A program made the translations under genes and the position numbers. Source: an uncultured Flavobacteriales bacterium (GTDB taxonomy: Bacteria; Bacteroidota; Bacteroidia; Flavobacteriales; Crocinitomicaceae). Taken from it: DNA of 34,920 nt. How positions within the stretch are numbered: position 1 is the stretch's first letter; the number at the start of each line of letters is the position of its first letter. Of this stretch, positions 15,068 through 22,743 are shown in pieces. The stretch spans positions 1 to 34,920 of the forward strand of contig CAMLLB010000048.1 in assembly GCA_946480815.1 (NCBI GenBank), in the 5' to 3' direction. The notes under the pieces were generated by a model. That model saw nothing but the letters and a program-made list of their open reading frames with translations. It was not told where the DNA came from and searched no databases.

Positions 15068-16078
15068 TTACAGGATATTGACTTCACGCTCCAGTGTGAC
15101 CCCGAATTTAGCCTGAATATCTTCAATGATTGAAGTTGACAACGCGTAAATTTCACTGCCTGTAGCACCACCATAGTTCACCAAAACCAAGGCCTGCTTT
15201 TCATGAACACCACAATTTCCTACGCGTTTGCCCTTCCAACCCGCTTTTTCAATCAACCAGCCTGCTGCCAATTTCTCCTCACCCGACTCCTGCGGATAAT
15301 GAGGTACATCCGGGTAATTGATCAAAATCTTCCTGAAAACTTCCTCCGAAACAACGGGATTCTTGAAAAAACTACCTGCATTTCCCAATACTTTCGGGTC
15401 CGGCAATTTGCTTCTTCGGATATTCATTACTGCCTGACTCACTGTATCTACTGTAATCTCATCCACACCCATCACTTCAATTTCAGATTGAATGGCACCG
15501 TAGGTTGTATTGATAATCGGATTTTTTGCTAAGCGATAAGAAACAGATACGATTACATATTGGTCTTTCAACGCTCTTTTGAACACACTTTCCCGGTAAC
15601 CGAATTGACATTGTTCTTTGTTGAATGGATGAACTTCCAGCGAATCAATATGAAGGGCCTCCAATGAAACAAACGTGTCCTTGATCTCAGCACCGTATGC
15701 TCCGATATTCTGCATCGGGCTCGCACCGACACTTCCCGGGATCAAACTCATGTTTTCAATTCCACCCCAACCCTTTTCTACCGTATAACGTACAAATGCA
15801 TGCCATTCCACACCGGAACCTACTTTCAAGTCCACATGTGTTTCTGTTTCATTCACAAGTTCAATTCCTGAAATCTCATTCTTCAAAACAAAAAACGGCA
15901 GATCTTTCGTCAACAAAATATTACTTCCGCCTCCAAGAATAAGCAACGGTGTTTCCCGATCTCTTTTTTGCAACAGATCTTTCAATTCATCCACCGAGCT
16001 GAAACGCCCGAACGACTTGGCTTTGACATCAATTCCAAAAGTATTGTAAGGCTTTAATGAGATATTGTGTTCGATCAT
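15068..16078 (-). CDS. murB: UDP-N-acetylenolpyruvoylglucosamine reductase MurB
   Basis: MurB reduces UDP-GlcNAc-enolpyruvate to UDP-MurNAc with NADPH and FAD, in cytoplasmic peptidoglycan precursor synthesis. The 336-residue protein has the FAD-binding PCMH-type motif LILGGGSNILL (46-56), PGSVGASPMQNIGAYGAE (114-131), the substrate-binding YRESVF (161-166, Arg162), the proton-donor serine in NAGSFFKNP (Ser236) and the C-terminal glutamate in LEREVN (Glu332). These correspond to E. coli Arg159, Ser229 and Glu325. The length and the substrate-loop region fit type I MurB, the E. coli class. It is transcribed alone, with the SppA terminator between it and upstream sppA. Confidence 0.97.
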   Translation of the reverse strand: MIEHNISLKPYNTFGIDVKAKSFGRFSSVDELKDLLQKRDRETPLLILGGGSNILLTKDLPFFVLKNEISGIELVNETETHVDLKVGSGVEWHAFVRYTVEKGWGGIENMSLIPGSVGASPMQNIGAYGAEIKDTFVSLEALHIDSLEVHPFNKEQCQFGYRESVFKRALKDQYVIVSVSYRLAKNPIINTTYGAIQSEIEVMGVDEITVDTVSQAVMNIRRSKLPDPKVLGNAGSFFKNPVVSEEVFRKILINYPDVPHYPQESGEEKLAAGWLIEKAGWKGKRVGNCGVHEKQALVLVNYGGATGSEIYALSTSIIEDIQAKFGVTLEREVNIL

Positions 16079-16099
16079 GGTACAAAATTAACACAATTG

Positions 16100-16202
16100 A
16101 ATTGAGAATGTAAAATTGAAAATTGAAAAGAAAAAAAGGTGGCTTCGATTTCACTCAGCCACCTTTTCATCCCAATAGCTTATCGGGAATACATTCTCAA
16201 TT
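16100..16202. repeat. 12-bp inverted repeat flanking the sppA terminator
   Basis: AATTGAGAATGT (16100-16111) and ACATTCTCAATT (16191-16202) are perfect inverted copies on either side of the terminator hairpin, and further AATTGAAAATTG-like sequence lies next to both arms. The layout gives a large nested stem. It may be a small non-coding repeat cassette or an RNA 3'-end structure. Confidence 0.5.
16134..16167 (-). terminator. Terminator of sppA
   Basis: The AAGGTGGCT and AGCCACCTT arms enclose a 12-nt loop. On the minus strand the hairpin is followed by a run of eight T residues, 41 nt beyond the sppA stop codon. This is a classic intrinsic terminator. Confidence 0.85.
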
Positions 16203-16207
16203 TTCAA

Positions 16208-17992
16208 TTAATGAAGGTCAATCTCGAACGGCATGCGCATTTGAATTCCGGTATACGATTCCAGTTTCATCAATCGCTTTGTCAGATCGTCAATAACTTT
16301 CGGAACTGCATTTTGCTTGATCTTCACCGATTCCTGATCTTCATCGGACAATTGTTCCAACAAATCTTCAATCGGGTCTTCTTTCACTTTAGGATAATAT
16401 TGAACACGTGCATCTTTAATTTTGGCTTCCTTAATTGCAAAAGCCAATGCGTCGTTCACTCCACCCAATTTATCCACCAATCCGATTTTCAAAGCGTCTG
16501 AACCTGTCCACACTCTACCACGCGCAATTGTTTGCACTTGTTCAGCAGTCAATCCCCTTCCATCAGCCACACGTTTTTTAAACTGCGTATAGATCTGGTC
16601 TACTTCTGTTTGAATCAGGGTCAATTCTTCCGGAGTCAGCTTCCTGTTTGTAGACAACACACTATGTTTATTGGTTTGAACACGGTCAAATGTCAATCCC
16701 AGTTTATTTTCCATAAACGCACCTGTGTAAGGAATTACACCGAAAACACCGATCGAACCGGTGATTGTTGTTGGTTCAGCAAAAATTGTAGAAGCCGGTG
16801 TTGAAATATAATAACCACCTGAAGCCGCAACGTCTCCCATTGAAACAATCACTTTTTTCTTCTTAGTAGTCAGAGAAACTTCTCTCCAGATCTCTTCGGA
16901 AGCCAGTGCACTTCCTCCGGGGCTGTTCACTCTGAAAACAACCACTTTGATCTTATCGTTGTTCCGGACTTCTCTGAAATATTTACACACTTTATCAGAA
17001 GTCATTTCGTCTCCGTCAACAGTGATCGCACCTTCTGCAACAATCACAGCAACGTTCGGAGTTGCTGTTTCGTCCCCGAAAGCCAATTGCTTGTTCTTAA
17101 ATCCTTTTGCAGCATATTCTTCAAAAGTCATGATATTCTTCAAATCCTTCAACTTGGATTTTTTAAGAATAATGGCTTCTACTTCATCCCGGTATTTTGC
17201 AGCATCGATCAATTTGAATCGTATCGCATCATCCACACGTTGAATTTTTGCATTTTCAGCAATATCATTCAATTGAGCAGCAGTTATTTTACGGTCTGCA
17301 GCGATCTGTGAACGCACGTCACTCCAGATAGAAGCCATGTAACGTTGTGTCTGTACCCGACTGGAATCACTCATATCCGTTCTGAAATAAGGTTCAACAG
17401 CACTTTTAAAATCATTGTTTGAACCGCGAACTACCTGCATTTCAATTCCCAACTTATCAAAAGTATTCTTAAAGAACATCAACTCTCCTCCCAAACCAAT
17501 GAATTCCATTGCAGAATTAGAAAAACCATATATTTCATCAGAAACCGAACTGATATAATATTGTTTCTGGGTAATGACTTCACCATTCAGGTAAGCCACC
17601 AGGAATTTCCCTGATTTTTTGAAATCTTTCAATGCATCACGGATCTCCATTGCAGTTGCATAACCACATTGAACATTCTCCAATTCCAGGTAGATTCCTT
17701 TCACGTGTTTATCCTCTTTCGCTTTTTTCAAACCGGTCAAAATATCCGCTAAACCGTTTGTTTTATCCATTGTAAAACTGGAAGGATTTAATGAAGAAGA
17801 ACTACGTTCACCAATCGCCCCGCTAAGGGTCATATGTAAAACGGTCGAATCTTTTGCTTTAGGTTCTTCACCCAACATCGATCCGAAAACAATTAACCAA
17901 AAAATCCACCCGAAAACGGATAAGACCATGGAAGCCAGTAATGAAGGCCAAAAAATGCGCCAAAAGGAAACTTTAACTGTAGACATTGACAT
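16208..17992 (-). CDS. sppA: Signal peptide peptidase SppA, 67K type
   Basis: SppA degrades cleaved signal peptides in the inner membrane with a Ser-Lys dyad. This 594-residue protein has one N-terminal membrane helix (about 17-37), then the duplicated ClpP/crotonase-like domains of the long E. coli-type enzyme. The nucleophile is Ser391 in GDVAASGGYY. The Lys of the dyad, contributed by the N-terminal half as in the family, should be Lys196 in DFKSAVEPYF. VNSPGGSALASE (356-367) and TITGSIGVFG match the substrate groove. Two ATG codons lie at the start (MSMS). The first is used here, but the second, 6 nt later, is equally possible. It is a single-gene unit with its own promoter box and terminator. 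Confidence 0.95.
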   Translation of the reverse strand: MSMSTVKVSFWRIFWPSLLASMVLSVFGWIFWLIVFGSMLGEEPKAKDSTVLHMTLSGAIGERSSSSLNPSSFTMDKTNGLADILTGLKKAKEDKHVKGIYLELENVQCGYATAMEIRDALKDFKKSGKFLVAYLNGEVITQKQYYISSVSDEIYGFSNSAMEFIGLGGELMFFKNTFDKLGIEMQVVRGSNNDFKSAVEPYFRTDMSDSSRVQTQRYMASIWSDVRSQIAADRKITAAQLNDIAENAKIQRVDDAIRFKLIDAAKYRDEVEAIILKKSKLKDLKNIMTFEEYAAKGFKNKQLAFGDETATPNVAVIVAEGAITVDGDEMTSDKVCKYFREVRNNDKIKVVVFRVNSPGGSALASEEIWREVSLTTKKKKVIVSMGDVAASGGYYISTPASTIFAEPTTITGSIGVFGVIPYTGAFMENKLGLTFDRVQTNKHSVLSTNRKLTPEELTLIQTEVDQIYTQFKKRVADGRGLTAEQVQTIARGRVWTGSDALKIGLVDKLGGVNDALAFAIKEAKIKDARVQYYPKVKEDPIEDLLEQLSDEDQESVKIKQNAVPKVIDDLTKRLMKLESYTGIQMRMPFEIDLH

Positions 17993-18008
17993 AGATATAA
18001 CTTTGAAA

Positions 18009-18016
18009 CAAATATA
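18009..18016 (-). promoter_or_regulatory. -7 promoter box for sppA
   Basis: On the minus strand this reads TATATTTG, an exact match to TAnnTTTG, 16 nt before the sppA ATG. A looser plus-strand box, TATCTTTA (18057-18064), lies 29 nt before the divergent folK start. Confidence 0.45.
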
Positions 18017-18093
18017 CGCTCAAAAAAAAAGTCATTCCACCTTTAATGATGTAAGTTATCTTTACTCCATCAAAAGGATAAATATTGGGTTGA

Positions 18094-18630
18094 ATGGTAA
18101 GTCCGGAAAAAAACAAGTATAACGAACTCATTTATATTGGTGTTGGAACAAATTTAGGGAATCGGCTGGAGAATATAAAACAGGCCGCAGGAGAGCTTAA
18201 AGCCCTGGGAATAGGTATTATCCGCACGTCTTCCATTTACGAAACCCAGGCCTGGGGATTTGATTCCAAAGACTTGTTCTTAAACACTGTTTTTGAGTGT
18301 ATTATAACAGAAAGCGCCTCAAATTGTTTAAAAGCCACTCAATTTGTGGAAAAAAAAATGGGGCGGAAAAAGACTTTGAAAGAAGGTTATGAATCCCGGA
18401 TAATTGACCTGGATATCTTACTATTTAAGGATCAAAAAATCCAATTGCCGGAATTGACAATTCCACATCCTTATATTACTGAAAGACAGTTTGTAATCAC
18501 TCCAATGCACGAGCTGACCGGTTCATTTTTTTTTCATTCACTCGACACCAGTTTCGAAGAACTAAAAAACAAATTTGAAAACCCGGATTTTCCATTCGTC
18601 GTTTATTATCCACCACTTGTCAATGAATAA
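18094..18630 (+). CDS. folK: 2-amino-4-hydroxy-6-hydroxymethyldihydropteridine pyrophosphokinase (HPPK)
   Basis: HPPK transfers pyrophosphate from ATP to hydroxymethyldihydropterin in folate synthesis. The 178-residue protein begins the conserved fold with IYIGVGTNLGNRLENIKQA. It shows TSSIYETQAWGF, the FLNTVFECIIT strand, a VEKKMGR segment, and the catalytic metal-binding and ATP-binding signature RIIDLDILLF followed by IPHPYITERQFVITPMHEL. The length is usual for FolK. The first ten residues (MVSPEKNKYN) are a short extension and the ATG at 18094 is the first in frame. It stands apart from other folate genes. Confidence 0.95.
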   Translation: MVSPEKNKYNELIYIGVGTNLGNRLENIKQAAGELKALGIGIIRTSSIYETQAWGFDSKDLFLNTVFECIITESASNCLKATQFVEKKMGRKKTLKEGYESRIIDLDILLFKDQKIQLPELTIPHPYITERQFVITPMHELTGSFFFHSLDTSFEELKNKFENPDFPFVVYYPPLVNE

Positions 18631-18711
18631 ATACTGATTAATCTTTACAGGTTAAAAAATAATGTTTATTATTGCAAGGAATTTTATTAAGGTAGTAACT
18701 AACAATTGAAT

Positions 18712-20412
18712 ATGAGAAAGCAAAGTATCAAAGGATTAGCTTTTATCGCTGTAACTGGTTCGCTTGTATCAAGTTGTGATCTTCTAAAGGATCTAGAGTA
18801 CACAGTAACTCCTAGCCCTCTTGAGATGCACGCTGACAGTGTACGCGTAAAAATTGACGTTAAATTCCCGGAGAAAGGGATTAAGAAAAAAGCATACGCT
18901 GAAATCACTCCGAAATTGGCTGGAACATCATTGAAAACGGTAACGGTTCAAGGAGAAAAAGCAACGGCGAATGGTACTGTAATTCAGTACAAACCAGGTG
19001 GAACAATGACTTACACAGATGTTATTGCATACAAACCTGAGTTCGAATACACTGAGTTAATCGTAACTGGTAAAGTATACAAAGGAGGTAAAGAAAAAGC
19101 AGGACAGTTTGAGGATAAAGAAATCGCAAAAGGTACTATTATTACTCCTTACTTAGTAAATAAAAACTTCAAGTGTATTTATGCTAAAGATGAGTTCAAG
19201 CGTGTAAACGAGAAAACATCTATGGCTCAGTTCAATTACTTGAAAGGAAAATACGATGTTCGTAAAACTGAATACAAGGATTCAGATATCGTGAATTTAG
19301 GAACCTGGTTGACAGCTGCTCAATCCAATCCGAAAATCAACATCAAGTCAATCAACATTACAGGTTTTGCATCTCCTGAAGGAGAAGTAGCGTTTAACGA
19401 CAACTTGTCTACAGACCGTGCAAATTCAGGTAAAGCCGGAACTATTGAGGTGGCTAAAAAAGCTAAAAACGACAAGGCTTCAGGTGAGATTTACAACTTG
19501 GCCGGACGTGGTGAGGATTTTGACGGATTCAAAGTTCAGTTAGCTAAAAACACAAAAATCAAGCAAGAAGACAAAGATTTGATCTTACGTGTACTTCAAA
19601 TGTATGCTGATCCGAATCAACGTGAGACTGAAATGAGAAACTTAGGTAAATCATTTACAGAGTTAGACAAAAACGTTTTCCCGTTATTACGTCGTGCTGA
19701 AGTAAGCGTTGTTTACGATTTAACTGGATATTCTGATGAGGAATTGAAAGCTGTTTCTACTTCAGATCCACAAAAATTGACTTTGGAAGAGTTGTTGTTC
19801 ACAGCTACTTTGACTGAAGATCTAAACGAGAAATTACGTTTGTACCGTGAGGCTGAGAAAAAAGATCCTTCTGATTACCGTGCAGCAAACAACGTTGGTG
19901 TTGTATTGTACAACCAAGGTAAAGTTGCTGAAGCGAAGTCTCAATTCGAAAAAGCAAACGGTTTGAAAGACAATGCTATCTCTAAAAACAACTTAGGTGC
20001 TGTTGCAGGAGTAAGCGGAGATCGTAAAAAAGCTGCTGATTTGTTCGGACAAGCTAACGGAGCCGGTGATGAAGTAAATTACAACAAAGGAATCTTAGCG
20101 ATCCAAAATGGTAAATATGCAGATGCAGTAAGTTCTTTCGGTGGAACTGCTTCTTTCAACAAAGCATTAGCTCAATTGTTGAACGGTGATGCTGCAGGTG
20201 CAATCAGCACAATCGATAATTCAACTGACAAGGATTCCGGTCAGGGATATTACCTGAAAGCAATCGCTGCTGCTCGTCAAAACAAATTGACTGATGTAGT
20301 TAGCAACTTGAAGAATGCTATCGGTAAAGATGCTGCATGGAAAGCAAAAGCTGCTAAAGATCGTGAGTTCTTGAAGTATGCTGAAGACGCTTCTATGTCT
20401 TTCATTAAGTAA
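18712..20412 (+). CDS. Abundant-type lipoprotein with OmpA-like and TPR regions
   Basis: The ATG at 18712 begins a lipoprotein signal (MRKQSIKGLAFIAVTGSLVSSC, Cys22). A TTG two codons earlier is less likely. The 566-residue protein has a beta-rich N-terminal part (about 30-190). An OmpA-like region follows (about 212-337: ITGFASPEGE, NDNLSTDRANSGK, closing RRAEVSVVYD). Then a C-terminal TPR-like region (about 385-540) has NVGVVLYNQGKVAEAKSQFEKA and NNLGAVAGVSGDRKKAADLF. Codon use is strikingly different from its neighbours: Arg is almost always CGT, and Leu is mainly TTA/TTG with few CTG. This suggests very high expression. It may bind peptidoglycan through the OmpA-like part and serve as an envelope scaffold. 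A weak promoter, CTTTA with TATTATTG 20 nt later, lies at 18643-18674. Function is unknown. Confidence 0.85.
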   Translation: MRKQSIKGLAFIAVTGSLVSSCDLLKDLEYTVTPSPLEMHADSVRVKIDVKFPEKGIKKKAYAEITPKLAGTSLKTVTVQGEKATANGTVIQYKPGGTMTYTDVIAYKPEFEYTELIVTGKVYKGGKEKAGQFEDKEIAKGTIITPYLVNKNFKCIYAKDEFKRVNEKTSMAQFNYLKGKYDVRKTEYKDSDIVNLGTWLTAAQSNPKINIKSINITGFASPEGEVAFNDNLSTDRANSGKAGTIEVAKKAKNDKASGEIYNLAGRGEDFDGFKVQLAKNTKIKQEDKDLILRVLQMYADPNQRETEMRNLGKSFTELDKNVFPLLRRAEVSVVYDLTGYSDEELKAVSTSDPQKLTLEELLFTATLTEDLNEKLRLYREAEKKDPSDYRAANNVGVVLYNQGKVAEAKSQFEKANGLKDNAISKNNLGAVAGVSGDRKKAADLFGQANGAGDEVNYNKGILAIQNGKYADAVSSFGGTASFNKALAQLLNGDAAGAISTIDNSTDKDSGQGYYLKAIAAARQNKLTDVVSNLKNAIGKDAAWKAKAAKDREFLKYAEDASMSFIK

Positions 20413-20431
20413 GAAATAACTTCTTAAATAC

Positions 20432-20466
20432 AAAACCCTGACGTCCTTTTGGAGTCAGGGTTTTTT
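20432..20466 (+). terminator. Strong intrinsic terminator
   Basis: Arms AAAACCCTGAC and GTCAGGGTTTT form an 11-bp perfect stem with an 11-nt loop and a six-T tail, 20 nt after the lipoprotein stop codon. Confidence 0.9.
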
Positions 20467-20495
20467 AATTATATTCGTTGGGTAAACTTCATATC

Positions 20496-21131
20496 ATGAA
20501 TTCAATCTTTCTTCGTGCAAAGCACTGGCAATTGTTTATTCCTGTAATCGCTGTCCCATTTGTTACAATGATCATTTTAGCAATTATAGCCGCTTTTGCT
20601 ATTACCCGATTAGAAATGTATGGTGACAATCCTGAGAATTTCCTTTGGATGTTCTACCTTTTGCCGGTCTTTTTTATTCTTGGCGTATTTGTTCAGTTTG
20701 CATGGTCATGGAATATATTCACGAAATTGAGTAAACTCATTCCGGGCCATGTACGAATACCAATCAGAAGAGCCAAACTGCTTTTTGCCGTACCGATACT
20801 CTATTTTTTCCTGCTTCCGTTTTACATTATTTTCGTGATCAAAACAGTTCTATATGAAGATGTAAATAACTTCTTTACAATTGCGGTTTTAGGGATTTTT
20901 ATTTTGCTCCTGCACCTCTTCAGTATTTTCTGCATCCTTCACACCATCTATTTTTCTGCAAAGGTTGTTCGAAGTGCTGAATTGCAAACCAACGCGCGTT
21001 TCTCTACGTTTGTAGGAGATTTTTTCCTGATCTGGATCTTTCCTGTCGGGATTTGGTTTATTCAGCCCCGCATCAATAAGTTGATAGAAAAGGCAACTAA
21101 TTCTCCAACCGGGCTGATCGATCAGTTTTAA
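20496..21131 (+). CDS. Four-helix integral membrane protein of unknown function
   Basis: The start is placed at the ATG giving MNSIFLRAKHWQ. A TTG six codons earlier would sit in the likely promoter, where TATATTCG (20470-20477) resembles TAnnTTTG. The 211-residue protein has four long hydrophobic segments at about residues 12-36, 47-68, 89-111 and 120-145. After a short soluble stretch, a fifth, shorter one (DFFLIWIFPVGIWFI) is followed by a basic tail ending LIEKATNSPTGLIDQF. No catalytic motif is visible and I do not recognise a family. It is a single gene between two terminators. Confidence 0.75.
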   Translation: MNSIFLRAKHWQLFIPVIAVPFVTMIILAIIAAFAITRLEMYGDNPENFLWMFYLLPVFFILGVFVQFAWSWNIFTKLSKLIPGHVRIPIRRAKLLFAVPILYFFLLPFYIIFVIKTVLYEDVNNFFTIAVLGIFILLLHLFSIFCILHTIYFSAKVVRSAELQTNARFSTFVGDFFLIWIFPVGIWFIQPRINKLIEKATNSPTGLIDQF

Positions 21132-21229
21132 AAGACTTTAAGTGGGTATTGATGAGTTTGGTTAATTGCTAAAACGCCCTGATAATGGGCTTATAACAGT
21201 TTCTAACGGTTAAGAAACGATTAAGTTCA

Positions 21230-21258
21230 ATCCGAATTAGGAAGTTTCGGATGTTTTT
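21230..21258 (+). terminator. Probable terminator of the membrane-protein gene
   Basis: ATCCGAA and TTCGGAT arms, with a 9-nt loop, are followed by GTTTTTC. A second small hairpin (GTTTCT/AGAAAC, 21199-21218) precedes it. The hairpin lies in the spacer between convergent genes. Confidence 0.55.
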
Positions 21259-21282
21259 CATATCTTAAAACAGGTTCGATTT

Positions 21283-22122
21283 TTAAATAAACTCAAAATC
21301 TACCCTCCTGTTCAACTGCTTCCCTTCTGCAGATTTATTGTCACTGACCGGATTTTTCTCCCCTTTGAAGTCAATCACGATGCGGTCCCTTTTCAGTCCT
21401 GCTTTTACGAAGAAGTCAATAATTGCCTGTGCCCTGCGTTCTGAAAGTCCGATATTGTATTCGTCCGAACCATCTGCATCCGTATTTCCGGTTACACGTA
21501 CACGTAAATCCGAGTGGCTATTAATCACATACACGATTCGTTTTAAAAACGCTTCGTATTCCGGCCGGATCTCTGCCTTGTCGTAATCAAAATAAATGGG
21601 CTCAAAGTGAAAGTTCTTGCGTTCCAAATCCCGGATCTCCCTGGATTTCCTTCCATTTCTGATATCCTCAATGAAAATTGGTCTCCAGGATTGCAATTCA
21701 ACCGGAGTCTTCTCTTTTGAAACAGTTTCGGAAACTTTAAAACACACTAACTTCCCGCTTACCCCCTTACATTCCAGGCTGAAAAACTTTCCTTGCAAAT
21801 AACCCGTTGAATCTATATAGCTCATCTCAAAGTCCAGTGCACACCAACGATTTCCGTAGATATCTTTTTTCTTCACAACCGTTGATTGTTTCCCCTTGAT
21901 CAATCCGTTTTTAACATCCGTTTTCAGCGTACGAACGACATAACCATCCTTTCCGGGAAGCTCTTCACGCGTAACAGATTCCTTTCCGAAATCAAAATAA
22001 ATAATGGAAGCCTGGTCGAGCTTCTGCCCATCCCGAATTAATACTCCTTTCCAAACCCCTGTTACCTGCGCATTGATAATGAATGAAACAAAGATTGAAA
22101 AAATGAAAAGTTGGTACTTCAT
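21283..22122 (-). CDS. Secreted OmpA-family protein
   Basis: The 279-residue protein has a signal peptide (MKYQLFIFSIFVSFIINAQ), a beta-rich N-terminal domain (about 20-165) and a C-terminal OmpA/MotB-like peptidoglycan-binding domain (about 174-279). The OmpA domain shows IYFDYDKAEIRPEY, RVTGNTDADGSDEYN, LSERRAQAIIDFFVKAG and a closing LNRRVDFEFI. The Asp and Arg residues that bind diaminopimelate in the family are present (TDADGSDEYN..LSERR). The first domain has three Cys residues (94, 118, 127) that could form a disulfide. The protein probably sits in the periplasm or outer membrane and ties it to the cell wall. No lipobox is present, so it is not a typical Pal lipoprotein. Confidence 0.88.
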   Translation of the reverse strand: MKYQLFIFSIFVSFIINAQVTGVWKGVLIRDGQKLDQASIIYFDFGKESVTREELPGKDGYVVRTLKTDVKNGLIKGKQSTVVKKKDIYGNRWCALDFEMSYIDSTGYLQGKFFSLECKGVSGKLVCFKVSETVSKEKTPVELQSWRPIFIEDIRNGRKSREIRDLERKNFHFEPIYFDYDKAEIRPEYEAFLKRIVYVINSHSDLRVRVTGNTDADGSDEYNIGLSERRAQAIIDFFVKAGLKRDRIVIDFKGEKNPVSDNKSAEGKQLNRRVDFEFI

Positions 22123-22190
22123 GTTCCCTTATTCGTTAATTTTAGAAAAAAGTTGCCTTTTGGCAGCTTAAAAAACAATATTTTTTGATT

Positions 22191-22730
22191 ATGAAAGCAA
22201 TCTTATTTTCTTTATTCATACTTGTGAGCGTAATAGCTTCTTCTCAATCGATCTATGATTCCAATTTCAAAGTAACTGATATCGATGGAAATGAATTCGA
22301 TCTTGCTTCTCTGAAAGGAAAAAAGGTGATGATCGTCAACACAGCTTCAAAATGTGGATTAACACCACAATACGAGGAACTGGAGAAACTATATGAAACA
22401 TATAAGGACCAGAATTTTGTGATCATTGGCTTTCCATCCAATGACTTTATGTCACAGGAACCTGGTTCAAATGAAGAAATCAAAGAATTTTGCAAAAAGA
22501 ACTATGGTGTAAGCTTCCCGATGATGAGCAAAATTGAGGTCAAAGGAAAAGGAATGCACCCAATATACCAGTTCCTTACTGAGAAAAAACAAAATGGATA
22601 CTCAGACAATTCCGTGAAATGGAATTTTCAAAAATACCTGATCGATGAAAACGGAAAATTGGTGAAAGTAATTGCTCCGGGAACCAAGCCCTTATCTGAA
22701 GAGATTACTTCGTGGATTGTAAACAAATAA
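22191..22730 (+). CDS. Exported glutathione-peroxidase-family peroxidase
   Basis: The ATG at 22191 is chosen because it starts the signal peptide MKAILFSLFILVSVIASSQ. An in-frame TTG two codons earlier is unlikely. The 179-residue enzyme has the thioredoxin-like fold of the family. The peroxidatic Cys55 is in NTASKCGLTPQY, then FPSNDFMSQEPGSNEEI, and KWNFQKYLID carries Trp144 and Asn145. Cys101 (EFCKKNYGVSFP) is placed like the resolving Cys of thioredoxin-dependent members, so it likely uses a thioredoxin-like donor rather than glutathione. The tetrad Gln of the usual NQF motif is Asp85 here. It probably detoxifies peroxides in the periplasm. The next gene starts 13 nt downstream, suggesting one transcript. 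Confidence 0.92.
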   Translation: MKAILFSLFILVSVIASSQSIYDSNFKVTDIDGNEFDLASLKGKKVMIVNTASKCGLTPQYEELEKLYETYKDQNFVIIGFPSNDFMSQEPGSNEEIKEFCKKNYGVSFPMMSKIEVKGKGMHPIYQFLTEKKQNGYSDNSVKWNFQKYLIDENGKLVKVIAPGTKPLSEEITSWIVNK

Positions 22731-22743
22731 CAAACAAATACAA

